A stretch of 39,805 bases of DNA from Burkholderiales bacterium (lineage in GTDB: Bacteria; Pseudomonadota; Gammaproteobacteria; Burkholderiales; Burkholderiaceae_F). A program made the translations under genes and the position numbers. Shown here piece after piece: positions 24,573-32,359 of the stretch. Within the stretch, counting starts at the first letter, position 1, and each line of letters starts with the position of its first letter. The DNA lies in NCBI GenBank assembly GCA_020355165.1, contig CP070661.1, positions 1,347,658-1,387,462 of the forward strand. The letters are read 5' to 3'. Below the pieces are notes generated by a model, which ran no database searches, was not told the DNA's origin, and saw only the letters and a list, made by a program, of their open reading frames with translations.

Positions 24573-25589
24573 TCAGTCGAGCGAAAGGTTGGCGCGCCTG
24601 GCGACGGCGCGCCAGCGGGCGATCTCCGACTCGATGTGGGCACGGAACTGCTCCGGTGTGCTGCCGACCGGCTCCGCCGCCACAGAGACGAAGCGCTCGC
24701 GGACCTCGGGCACGGCAAGGATGCGGGCGATCTCGCGCTGCAGCTTCGAGACGATCGCCGGCGGCGTGCCGGCCGGCGCCAGCAGGCCCTGCCAGGAACT
24801 CACCTCGAAGGCGGGGAAGCCGGACTCGGCCATCGTCGGCACGTCGGGCAGCTGCGCCAGCCGCTTCTCCGCGGTCACGGCGATCGGCCGCAGCTTGCCC
24901 GACTGCAGCAACGGCATCGCCGACAGCGCCGACATGAAGCCGAGGTCGACCTGGCCGCCGGCGATGGCGGTCTGCGCCGGCGCGGCGCCGTTGTAAGGCA
25001 CGTGGGTGATCCGGATGCCGGCCTGCTGCTCGAACAGCGCGCCGGCGAAGTGCGCCGACGAGGCGACGCCGAAGGTCGCGTAGGACAACTCGCCGGGCCG
25101 GGCCCTGGCCAGGTCGACGAGCTCGGCGACCGAGCGGGCCTTCAGCGACGGCGAGACCGCCAGCGCCAGCACGGCGGAGGACAGCTGGGTGACCGGGGCG
25201 AAGTCGCGCAGCGTGTCGTAGCTCAGGCGCTTGTACACCGCCATGTTGGTCGCCGTCTGCACTGCGCCGAGCAGCAGCGTGTAGCCGTCGGGCTCGGCGC
25301 GCGCGACGTGCTCGAAGGCGATTCGCGAACCGGCGCCGGGCTTGTTCTCGACGATCACCGGCTGGCCCCACGACTCGTGCAGCCGGGCGGCCAGTTCGCG
25401 GGCCAGCAGATCGGTCGGTCCGCCCGGTGCGAAGCCGACGACGATGCGGATCGGCCGCGAGGGATAGGCGGCCGCGACATCCTGCGCGACGGCTGCGCCG
25501 GTCGCGCAGGCGGCGAGCGTCACCAGCAGACAGGCGCGCAGCCGGCGCAACCAGGCGCGCGCGCCGACCTTCACCGCAGCCGCGGCCAC
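24573..25589 (-). CDS. Bug-family (TctC-like) periplasmic binding protein
   Basis: The 338-residue product has a signal peptide (residues about 15-36, ending in AAVAQ) and the Bug core IRIVVGFAPGGPTDLLARE, whose VGFAPGGPTD loop (51-60) contacts the carboxylate in the family. PGAGSRIAFEHVARAEPDGYTLL follows. Such proteins bind small carboxylates, mostly for the tripartite TctABC transporter. No TctA or TctB gene is present in the window, so it is an orphan. GTG start four bases after the HMG-CoA lyase stop indicates coupling. Its ligand could be an acid of the leucine pathway. Confidence 0.88.
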   Translation of the reverse strand: MAAAAVKVGARAWLRRLRACLLVTLAACATGAAVAQDVAAAYPSRPIRIVVGFAPGGPTDLLARELAARLHESWGQPVIVENKPGAGSRIAFEHVARAEPDGYTLLLGAVQTATNMAVYKRLSYDTLRDFAPVTQLSSAVLALAVSPSLKARSVAELVDLARARPGELSYATFGVASSAHFAGALFEQQAGIRITHVPYNGAAPAQTAIAGGQVDLGFMSALSAMPLLQSGKLRPIAVTAEKRLAQLPDVPTMAESGFPAFEVSSWQGLLAPAGTPPAIVSKLQREIARILAVPEVRERFVSVAAEPVGSTPEQFRAHIESEIARWRAVARRANLSLD

Positions 25590-25593
25590 CTCG

Positions 25594-26505
25594 TCAGGCC
25601 GCCAGCTTCGCGGCGATCGCGTTGCCGGCGCGGGCGAAGGCCTTGCGGCCGAGGATGCCGCTCACCCACTGGCCGATCGCCACCACCCTGGCCAGGTCGA
25701 TGCCGGTCGCGATGCCCAGCCCCTGCAGCAGGTACAGCACGTCCTCGGTGGCGACGTTGCCGGTTGCGCCCTTGGCGTAGGGGCAGCCGCCGAGCCCGGC
25801 CACGCTGGTGTCGAAGGTCGAGATGCCCATCTCCAGGCAGGCGTAGATGTTGCCGATCGCCTGGCCGTAGGTGTCGTGAAAATGGCCGGAGACGTCGGCC
25901 AGTTCGTAGTGCTTCAGCGCTGCCTGCATCGCGGCCTGGGTGGCGCGCGGCGTGGCCACGCCGATGGTGTCGGCCACACCGCAGTGCTGCACGCCAATGT
26001 CCTTCATCAGCTTCGCCACGTAGCCGACCGCTTCCGGTTTCACCTCGCCCTGGTACGGGCAGCCCATCGCGCAGGAGATCGCGCCGCGCACGCGGATGCC
26101 GTGCGCACGCGCCGCCTCGGCCACCGGCCGGAAACGCTCGATCGACTCGGCGATCGAGCAGTTGATGTTCTTCTGCGAGAACGCCTCGCTGGCGGCGCCG
26201 AAGACGACGATCTCGTCCGCCCTGGCCGCCAGCGCGCCCTCGAAGCCCTTCATGTTCGGCGTCAGCACCGAGTAGACGACGCCAGGGCCGCGGCGGATCC
26301 GCGCCATGACCTCGGCGGCATCGGCCATCTGCGGCACCCACTTCGGCGAGACGAAGCTGGTGACCTCGATGTTGCGCAGGCCGGCATCGGTCAGCCGGTC
26401 GACCAGCTCGACCTTGACCTCGGCGGCAATCGTCTGCTTCTCGTTCTGCAGCCCGTCGCGCGGGCCGACGTCGACGAGGGTGACCTTGCTGGGCAGGACG
26501 GCCAT
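25594..26505 (-). CDS. liuE: Hydroxymethylglutaryl-CoA lyase
   Basis: The 303-residue enzyme splits HMG-CoA into acetoacetate and acetyl-CoA, the last step of leucine breakdown. Motifs: VGPRDGLQNE (13-22, with Arg16 and Asp17 of the active site), SGHFHDTYG (metal ligands His208 and His210) and the catalytic cysteine loop GLGGCPYAKGATGNVATED with Cys241. The length equals the bacterial LiuE/MvaB. It is transcribed in the order MccB, dehydrogenase, hydratase, MccA, GhrA-like, HMG-CoA lyase, which is the liu gene set. The ATG at 26505 lies 44 bases after the ghrA-like stop. Confidence 0.95.
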   Translation of the reverse strand: MAVLPSKVTLVDVGPRDGLQNEKQTIAAEVKVELVDRLTDAGLRNIEVTSFVSPKWVPQMADAAEVMARIRRGPGVVYSVLTPNMKGFEGALAARADEIVVFGAASEAFSQKNINCSIAESIERFRPVAEAARAHGIRVRGAISCAMGCPYQGEVKPEAVGYVAKLMKDIGVQHCGVADTIGVATPRATQAAMQAALKHYELADVSGHFHDTYGQAIGNIYACLEMGISTFDTSVAGLGGCPYAKGATGNVATEDVLYLLQGLGIATGIDLARVVAIGQWVSGILGRKAFARAGNAIAAKLAA

Positions 26506-26549
26506 GGCGCTCTCCGGAAGGGAACCCCGATGCTAGCGCCCGCTGCGGC

Positions 26550-27503
26550 TCAATAGCCGCGCGAACGGTCGACGTAGCCGGCGAGCGAAGAGGCGGCGGC
26601 GCCGCGCTCGAGGGCGGCGATCGCCGCGGCGATCTGCTGCGCCGCCGGCTCGCGCGGCGTCGGACCCGACAGGTGCGGCGTCACCGTCACCCTCGGGTGA
26701 TGCCAGTACCGGTGTTCGGCCGGCAGCGGCTCGGCACGGAACACGTCGAGCACCGCGCTGGCAAGATGGCCCTGGTCCAGCAGGGCCAGCAGGTCCTCGT
26801 CGACGATCGTCTCGCCGCGGCCGACGTTGATCAGGTGGGCGCCGCGCGGCAGCTGCGACAGGCGGGTGCGGTCGAGCAGGTTGCGCGTCTCGCCGGTCAG
26901 CGGCAGCGCGTCGACCAGGATCTGCGTGCCGGCGAGGAACTCCGTCAGCCGCGCGGCGCCGGCGAAGCTCTCGACGCCGTCCACGGCCTTCGGCGTGCGC
27001 GACCAGCCGCGGACCCGGTAGCCGAACAGCTGCGCAGCGCGGGCGATCTGTGCGCCGATCGCGCCGAGCCCGAGCACGCCGACGGCCGGCGGCGTGCCGC
27101 GCGGCCGGTCGGCGTTCCAGTCGCGCAGCGCATCGGGGCCGCCGAAGCGGTCCAGCCCGCGGGTGATGCGGGCGATGTAGAAGCACACGTACTCGGCCAT
27201 CTTCGGCGCCATGCCGGCGTCGACCAGGCGCAGGATCGGCAGGTTCGGCGGCAGGCCCGGCATCGCCAGCAGCCGCTCGACCCCGGCGCCGGCGTTGAAC
27301 ACGGCCCGCAGCCCGGTCTCGACCGCGAAGAGCTCCGGCGGCGGCAGCCAGACCACCGCGTAGCGCGCGTCGATGCGCCGGCCGTCCCAGAGCTCGAACT
27401 GCGCCGCCACGCCGGCCTGCGCGCAGGCCGCGCGCAGCGGCTCGGTCCACTGCTCCGACTTCATGCTGGACAGCGCGACGGCGATCCGCACCGGCCGATC
27501 CAT
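26550..27503 (-). CDS. ghrA: Glyoxylate/hydroxypyruvate reductase A-like 2-hydroxyacid dehydrogenase
   Basis: The 317-residue product has an NAD(P)-binding Rossmann site VGVLGLGAIG (141-150). The 2-hydroxyacid dehydrogenase catalytic residues are Arg in NVGRGETIVDEDLL, Glu in VFRAEPLPAEH and His in VTPHLSGPT. The N-terminal part (AVALSSMKSEQWTEPL) and the length follow GhrA, which reduces glyoxylate and hydroxypyruvate. It starts two bases after the MccA stop, so it is certainly in the leucine cluster. Its link to leucine catabolism is not obvious; it may reduce a 2-oxo acid by-product. Confidence 0.9.
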   Translation of the reverse strand: MDRPVRIAVALSSMKSEQWTEPLRAACAQAGVAAQFELWDGRRIDARYAVVWLPPPELFAVETGLRAVFNAGAGVERLLAMPGLPPNLPILRLVDAGMAPKMAEYVCFYIARITRGLDRFGGPDALRDWNADRPRGTPPAVGVLGLGAIGAQIARAAQLFGYRVRGWSRTPKAVDGVESFAGAARLTEFLAGTQILVDALPLTGETRNLLDRTRLSQLPRGAHLINVGRGETIVDEDLLALLDQGHLASAVLDVFRAEPLPAEHRYWHHPRVTVTPHLSGPTPREPAAQQIAAAIAALERGAAASSLAGYVDRSRGY

Positions 27504-27505
27504 CG

Positions 27506-29530
27506 CTACTCGTCCGCGTGCGCGAAGGTCACCAGCGGCGCCCCCTCGGCCACCTGTTCGCCGGTGCCGTAGAGCACCGCCTCGACCGTGCCGTCGTCGG
27601 GGGCGACGATCGTGTGCTCCATTTTCATCGCCTCCATCACCAGCAGCGGCGCGCCCTTGCAGACCCGGCTCCCGGCGGCGACGTGCACCGCGATCACCCT
27701 GCCCGGCATCGGCGCCACCAGCGGCGCGTCGTCGCCTTCGCGCTCGCCGGCATGGGCAATCAGGTCGACCAGCCTGAGCAGCCGGTGGCGGCCGCCGCTG
27801 AACACGTGCAGGTCGTCGCCGTCGCGCACCACGTCGGCCGACAGCAGCCGGTGGCCGAAGCGCAGCCGCAGGCGCGAGCCGTCGCGCGCGGCGATCGCCA
27901 GCAGCGCGTCCTCGCTGCCGTGCCGGTAGCGCCAGCCGTCGCGACCGTAGTCGAGCAGCAGGTCGTGCACGCCGTGCGCGGAGGCCAGCGTCAGCGTGCG
28001 CGTGTAGGTGGTATTCAGGCGCCAGCCGCTGCGCAGGTCGAACGGGTCGTGGCGCGCGCCGCCGGCCGCCGCCTCGTCGGCCAGCACCCGCGCGCAGGCG
28101 GCGGCCAGCATCTCCTCCGGCACCCGCAGCTCGACGGCGAACAGCCGCTCGCGCTCGCGCTCGATCAGCCCGGTGTCGAGGCTCGCGGCGACGAAGGCCG
28201 GGTTGTCCATCAGCCGGGCGAGGAAGTCGACGTTGTTGGCCAGGCCGACGATGTGGAACTCGGCCAGCGCGGCGCGCATGCGGGCGATCGCCTGCGCGCG
28301 GTCATCGCCCCAGACGATCAGCTTGGCGATCATCGGGTCGTAGTGCGGGCTGATGGCGTCGCCGCCGCGCACGCCGCTGTCGATGCGCACCGGCGCCGGG
28401 TCGTGGAAGCCGTTGTCGTCGGCGTTGCGCCTGAACTGCACCGCCGCCGGCGTCGACAGGTAGGTCACCGTGCCGATCGCCGGCAGGAAGCCCTTGTCCG
28501 GATTCTCGGCGTACACGCGCGCCTCGATCGCGTGGCCGCGCAGCCGAAGCTGCTCCTGGGTCACCGGCAGCGTCTGGCCGGCGGCCACGCGCAGCTGCCA
28601 CTCGACCAGGTCGTGGCCGATGATCATCTCCGTCACCGGGTGCTCGACCTGCAGCCGCGTGTTCATCTCCATGAAGTAGAACGTGCCGTCGGCGTCGACG
28701 ATGAACTCCACCGTGCCGGCGCCGACATAGCCGACCGCGCGCGCCGCCGCCACCGCCGCCTCGCCCATCGCCCGGCGGCGCTCCGGCGTCATTCCCGGCG
28801 CCGGCGCCTCCTCGATCACCTTCTGGTGGCGGCGCTGCACCGAGCAGTCGCGCTCGAACAGGCTGATGCAGTTGCCGTGCGTGTCGGCGAAGACCTGCAC
28901 CTCGATGTGGCGCGGCCGCTGCAGGTACTTCTCGACCAGCACGCGCTCGTCGCCGAAGCTGGCCGCCGCTTCGCGCTTGCACGAGGCCAGCAGCTCGGCG
29001 AATTCCTCGGCGCGGTGGACGATGCGCATCCCCTTGCCGCCGCCGCCCAGCGCCGCCTTGATCAGCACCGGGTAGCCGATGCGCGCCGCCTCGCCTGCGA
29101 GCCACGCCGGATCCTGCTCGGCGCCGTGATACCCCGGCACCAGCGGCACCGAAGCCGCTTGCATCAGCGACTTGGCTTCGCTCTTGCTGCCCATGGCGGC
29201 GAGCGCCCGCGGCGGCGGACCGATGAACACCAGGCCGGCGTCGGCGACCGCGCCGGCGAAGGCTTCGTTCTCCGACAGGAAGCCGTAGCCGGGATGGATG
29301 GCCTGCGCGCCGTGGTCCCGCGCCGCGGCGATGATCGTCGCGCCCTGCAGGTAGCTCTCGCGCGCCGGCGCCGCGCCGATTCGCACCGCTTCGTCGGCGA
29401 AGGCCACGTGCCGGCTGCCGGCGTCGGCATCCGAATAAACCGCCACCGTGCGCACGCCGAGCCGGCGCGCGGTGGCGGCGACCCGGCACGCAATCTCGCC
29501 GCGGTTGGCGATCAGGATCTTGTCGAACAT
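27506..29530 (-). CDS. liuD: Methylcrotonyl-CoA carboxylase biotin-containing subunit
   Basis: The 674-residue product carries three parts in order: biotin carboxylase (starting MFDKILIANRGEIACRV, with the ATP-grasp stretch LIKAALGGGGKGMRIV and EVQVFADTHGN), a middle BT-type linker and the biotinyl domain. The biotin lysine is Lys636 in VMEAMKMEH. Together with the carboxyltransferase at 33800-35407 it would form 3-methylcrotonyl-CoA carboxylase. Propionyl- and geranyl-CoA carboxylases share this layout, but the gene neighbours favour methylcrotonyl. Start: ATG at 29530. A partial copy of the first 34 bases lies 107 bases upstream. Confidence 0.93.
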   Translation of the reverse strand: MFDKILIANRGEIACRVAATARRLGVRTVAVYSDADAGSRHVAFADEAVRIGAAPARESYLQGATIIAAARDHGAQAIHPGYGFLSENEAFAGAVADAGLVFIGPPPRALAAMGSKSEAKSLMQAASVPLVPGYHGAEQDPAWLAGEAARIGYPVLIKAALGGGGKGMRIVHRAEEFAELLASCKREAAASFGDERVLVEKYLQRPRHIEVQVFADTHGNCISLFERDCSVQRRHQKVIEEAPAPGMTPERRRAMGEAAVAAARAVGYVGAGTVEFIVDADGTFYFMEMNTRLQVEHPVTEMIIGHDLVEWQLRVAAGQTLPVTQEQLRLRGHAIEARVYAENPDKGFLPAIGTVTYLSTPAAVQFRRNADDNGFHDPAPVRIDSGVRGGDAISPHYDPMIAKLIVWGDDRAQAIARMRAALAEFHIVGLANNVDFLARLMDNPAFVAASLDTGLIERERERLFAVELRVPEEMLAAACARVLADEAAAGGARHDPFDLRSGWRLNTTYTRTLTLASAHGVHDLLLDYGRDGWRYRHGSEDALLAIAARDGSRLRLRFGHRLLSADVVRDGDDLHVFSGGRHRLLRLVDLIAHAGEREGDDAPLVAPMPGRVIAVHVAAGSRVCKGAPLLVMEAMKMEHTIVAPDDGTVEAVLYGTGEQVAEGAPLVTFAHADE

Positions 29531-29603
29531 GCGGTCCTCGCGGCGAGCCCGCCTCGCGCTGCGCGCGCCGGCCCGACGATGCCGGCCGCCGCGGGCCGCT
29601 TGG

Positions 29604-29637
29604 CGCCGCGTTCGGCGATCAGGTTCTTGTCGTGCAT
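29604..29637 (-). repeat. Partial copy of the mccA gene start
   Basis: On the minus strand this segment reads ATGCACGACAAGAACCTGAT and on, matching the start of the biotin carboxylase gene (29497-29530) in 29 of 34 bases, including the start codon and GACAAG-CTGATCGCC. It lies in the 129-base gap between the lipoprotein stop and the mccA start. Either it is a remnant of a tandem duplication or a chance match in a skewed sequence. The frame continues briefly and runs out without homology. Confidence 0.5.
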
Positions 29638-29659
29638 CGAGGGCGCATCCGGGCGTCGA

Positions 29660-30163
29660 TCAGGGGCGCAGGTCGAGGGTGCCTTCGCCGAGGGTGAACC
29701 ACCCCTCGTCATTGTCCACCAGCATCTCGATCCGTACCGGCAGCGCGGCGATCAGTGCGGCCGGCACCAGCGCCGGCCGCGCCGACACCGTCACCTCGAG
29801 TCCCTCGGGGCCGGCCAGCCGCGAGGCAAGCATCTGCCTGACCGTGACCAGCGTCCTTGCCTCCTCCGCCGACAGCGCAAGGACCTGCCAGGCCAGGCCG
29901 TCCGGCGCCGGCAGCAGCCGCCGGTCGACCGCGGCGGCGCGCTGCAGCCTGATCACGAAGCGCTCGTCCAGCGCCGGCGAGCGTAGGTCGATGACGACCG
30001 CCTGGACGGTGACCCGCGCGTCGGTCAGCACCGCGCCGCGCAGCACGGCCGGGTCGACCGCGAACAGGTCGGCTCCGGTGAGCCAGCGCTTCTTCTGCTC
30101 CGGCGCGGTGGCGCAGCCCGCCAGCCAGCCCGCGGCGCCGAGCAGGAGCAGGCGCCGCTTCAC
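29660..30163 (-). CDS. Small lipoprotein (DUF1439-like)
   Basis: The 167-residue product starts at GTG (30163), which overlaps the DUF4126 stop (GTGA). The signal peptide ends in the lipobox LAGC (14-17), giving Cys17. The mature part is beta-rich and begins KKRWLTGADLFAV. It resembles envelope lipoproteins of the YceB/DUF1439 type, which bind hydrophobic ligands, but the match is by pattern only. It is coupled to the DUF4126 gene and lies inside the leucine cluster. Confidence 0.78.
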   Translation of the reverse strand: MKRRLLLLGAAGWLAGCATAPEQKKRWLTGADLFAVDPAVLRGAVLTDARVTVQAVVIDLRSPALDERFVIRLQRAAAVDRRLLPAPDGLAWQVLALSAEEARTLVTVRQMLASRLAGPEGLEVTVSARPALVPAALIAALPVRIEMLVDNDEGWFTLGEGTLDLRP

Positions 30164-30780
30164 CGCCCTTGTTCCGTCGCCGGCTCGCCGCCGGTGAGCC
30201 GCCGCAGCAGGCGCACGACGAAGCGAAACAGCTTCGGCAGCAGCCACAAGGCCAGCAGCACCAGCAGCAGCACGATTGCCGCGGCCACCCATGGGTAGGC
30301 CAGCACGAGCAGCAGCAGCCCGCCGGCGAGCACGTCCTCGGCGCTGGAGGCGACCACGTTGCTGAACGGTTCCGGCGAGGTGTTGATAAGCGCGCGGCTG
30401 CCGGCCTTGGTGAAGTGGCTGGTCGCCGCCAGCGAGCCGCCGAGCAGCGCCGCCACCGTCGCCCAGGTGGCCGAGTCGGCGCCGAAGATTGCCGCCGCCA
30501 GCGCGGCGCCGGCCGGGATGCGGATCAGCGTGTGCACCGTGTCCCACAGCGAGTCGAGCGCGGGAACCTTGTCGGCGAAGAACTCGACCGCCATCATCAG
30601 GCCCGAGGCGCCGAGCACCCACGGCTGCGCCAGCAGCTGCAGGCCGGCCGGCAGCTCCGCCCACTGCATGTAGCCGGCCAGGCCGACCGCGAACAGCACC
30701 AGGTACAGGCGGATGCCGCTGGCGAAGCCGAGCACCGAGGCGATGGCGATCAGCTGCGCGGTGTCGAGGGAGTCAGTCAT
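30160..30780 (-). CDS. DUF4126 membrane protein
   Basis: This 206-residue integral membrane protein has five to six hydrophobic helices. Diagnostic stretches are ASVLGFASGIRLYLVLFAVG near the N-terminus, LMMAVEFFADKVPALDSLWD and TKAGSRALINTSPEPFSN, as in DUF4126 members of unknown function. The C-terminal helix is long and ends in a basic tail (FRFVVRLLRRL). It starts 69 bases after the hydratase gene and is coupled by GTGA to the lipoprotein gene. Both appear to be inserted between the leucine genes. Confidence 0.85.
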   Translation of the reverse strand: MTDSLDTAQLIAIASVLGFASGIRLYLVLFAVGLAGYMQWAELPAGLQLLAQPWVLGASGLMMAVEFFADKVPALDSLWDTVHTLIRIPAGAALAAAIFGADSATWATVAALLGGSLAATSHFTKAGSRALINTSPEPFSNVVASSAEDVLAGGLLLLVLAYPWVAAAIVLLLVLLALWLLPKLFRFVVRLLRRLTGGEPATEQGR

Positions 30781-30849
30781 CGGTGCACGCGCGTTCGCGC
30801 AGCTCGTCGGCGTCCGGCATCGGCGGTCCGGACCGGCCGGAGCAGCGCT

Positions 30850-31680
30850 TCACATCTCCTCGTCGTCGCCCTCGGCCGCCGCGGCTTCGGCTTCGTACTC
30901 GGTGACCCAGCGCGGCTTGCGCTTGTCGAGGAAGGCGCGCACGCCCTCGCGGCCGTCGTCGGAAGCACGCGCGGTCGCGATGCGCTCGGCGGTGTCGGCG
31001 AGCAGCGCCTCGTCGATCGGCCGGCCGGCGACCTCGCGCACCAGTCGCTTGGCCTCGCTCACCGCCGATCCGGAGGTCTGCATCAGCGCGGCGAGGACTT
31101 CCTCGATGCGCGTGTCGAGCCCATCGGCCGGCACCACCGCGTGGACGAAGCCGAGGCGCAGCGCCTCGGCGGCGTCGAAGCGCTCGGCCGTGAGCGCGTA
31201 GCGGCGCGCCGCCTGCTCGCCCATCGCGCGGATCACATACGGGCTGATCGTCGCCGGAACCAGTCCGAGCCGCGTCTCGCTCAGGCAGAAGCCGGTCGTG
31301 CTCGCCGCCACCGCGATGTCGCAGGCGGCCACCAGCCCCATGCCGCCGGCGTAGGCATCGCCGTGCACGCGGGCGATGGTCGGCTTCGGGCAGCGATCGA
31401 TCGTGCGCAGCATCTCCGCCAGCGCCCGTGCATCGGCGCGGTTCTCCTCGAACGAGTATCCGGCCATCCGGCGCATCCAGTCGAGATCGGCGCCGGCACA
31501 GAACGCCGGCCCGCGGCCGGCGAGCACGATGGCGCGCACGCCGTCGTCGGCGCCGAGCCGGGTGAAGGCCGAGGCCAGCTCGGCGATCAGCGTCTCGTTG
31601 AAGGCGTTGCGCACCTTCTCGCGCGCCAGCCAGACGACGGCGACACGGCGTGCAATGTGGATCTCCAGACCGTTGCTCAT
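30850..31680 (-). CDS. liuC: Methylglutaconyl-CoA hydratase (enoyl-CoA hydratase family)
   Basis: The 276-residue crotonase-fold enzyme hydrates methylglutaconyl-CoA to HMG-CoA. Motifs: AGADLDWM (62-69, first oxyanion-hole strand) and GDAYAGGMGLVAACD (107-121, second oxyanion hole). Glu135 in LSETRLGL corresponds to the crotonase acid/base. The other crotonase glutamate is Gly/Leu here, as expected for bacterial LiuC enzymes. The acidic tail (YEAEAAAAEGDDEEM) is unusual for the family. The ATG at 31680 overlaps the stop of the truncated hydrolase gene (ATGA). Confidence 0.92.
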   Translation of the reverse strand: MSNGLEIHIARRVAVVWLAREKVRNAFNETLIAELASAFTRLGADDGVRAIVLAGRGPAFCAGADLDWMRRMAGYSFEENRADARALAEMLRTIDRCPKPTIARVHGDAYAGGMGLVAACDIAVAASTTGFCLSETRLGLVPATISPYVIRAMGEQAARRYALTAERFDAAEALRLGFVHAVVPADGLDTRIEEVLAALMQTSGSAVSEAKRLVREVAGRPIDEALLADTAERIATARASDDGREGVRAFLDKRKPRWVTEYEAEAAAAEGDDEEM

Positions 31681-31964
31681 TGCGTGAACCTCGCGAGGAA
31701 TTGATCGACTTCCAGCAGCGCGGCGGCGCGCGCCTGCGGGTTGCCGCCCTGGTGCACGCCGGCACCGCCGGCACCATTGGGCACGTCGGTGCGCAGCCGC
31801 ACCGCCTGCCCGCTGTCGAAACCGTGATAGCTGTCGGCGTACACGCGCAGCGCGATGTCGGCCTGCGGCAGAGCCTGCTTCGTGCGCGCCACCAGCGCCT
31901 CGCACGGTGCCGGCGGTGTCCAGTCGTCGCTGGCACCGAGCAGCATTCGCGATGCGGTCTTCAT
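31677..31964 (-). pseudogene. Dienelactone hydrolase family fragment (C-terminal part only)
   Basis: The 95-residue frame matches only the C-terminal third of dienelactone hydrolase-family proteins: MLLGASDDWTPPAPC with the catalytic Asp (13 or 14), then YADSYHGFDSGQ with catalytic His47 and GGNPQARAAALLEV. The N-terminal two thirds, with the nucleophilic Cys, are missing. The first six residues (MKTASR) could be the original N-terminus joined to the C-terminal part by an internal deletion. It still has ATG overlapping the DinB stop and a stop overlapping the hydratase start. It may be expressed but cannot be a normal enzyme. Confidence 0.65.
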
Positions 31965-32206
31965 CTGGCTGCAGCCTCCTGCTGCAGCATCGACACCAGG
32001 CCGGGCAGCGGGCTTGCCTGGCCGATGGCGGTCAGCGCGGTGCCGATCCGGCCGCGGTGGCGCGTGCCGTGGATCGACCTGAAGAACAGGCCGCAGTCGC
32101 GCCGGTAGTCGTCCTCGGGCAGTTTGGCCACCTGCTCTTCGAGCAGGCGCCGCGTTGCCCACCGGTGGCAGCGGGCCGGCGTGACCAACTGATCGCGCAG
32201 CGTCAT
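31961..32206 (-). pseudogene. DinB-family protein with internal deletion
   Basis: The 81-residue frame contains both ends of a DinB/YfiT-like protein, normally about 165 residues: the N-terminal RCHRWATRRLLEEQV and CGLFFRSIHGT, directly followed by the C-terminal RHRGRIGTALTA and the terminal LVSMLQQE. The middle, with the NHLLVADRIW-type helix and one metal-binding His, is gone. The junction is at about 32062, in frame. The ATG at 32206 and the ATGA stop overlap are kept. Non-functional as a metal-dependent DinB, or a shrunken peptide. Confidence 0.6.
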
Positions 32207-32359
32207 CGGGCCCCCGTGAACGCCGATCGCCGTTCGGTCGAGGGGCCCGGGCCCGAGACCCGGCAATCGGCGCCGGATGCCGGCGGCGTGCGAGCAGCCG
32301 AGCGCTCGGCGCGAGCGTGATCCGCACCGCCAGGCCCTGCAGGAGCCGCCGGGCGAAGC
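32207..32359. other. 153-base gap between acyl-CoA dehydrogenase and truncated DinB gene
   Basis: No recognisable gene. An ATG overlapping the dehydrogenase stop (ATGA at 32363) opens a frame that runs through the DinB region in another phase to the hydrolase stop. Its sequence is Arg/Pro-rich and shows no family, so I take it as non-coding. It may be the remains of a third gene. Confidence 0.4.

Noticed and set aside
27518..29986. A 822-codon plus-strand frame opposite the biotin carboxylase gene
   Set aside because: Same kind of antisense shadow; the opposite strand codes a complete biotin carboxylase with all motifs.
30824..30835. A 12-base palindrome CGGTCCGGACCG between the hydratase and DUF4126 genes
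   Set aside because: A single short GC palindrome in such GC-rich DNA is expected by chance and has no supporting site around it.
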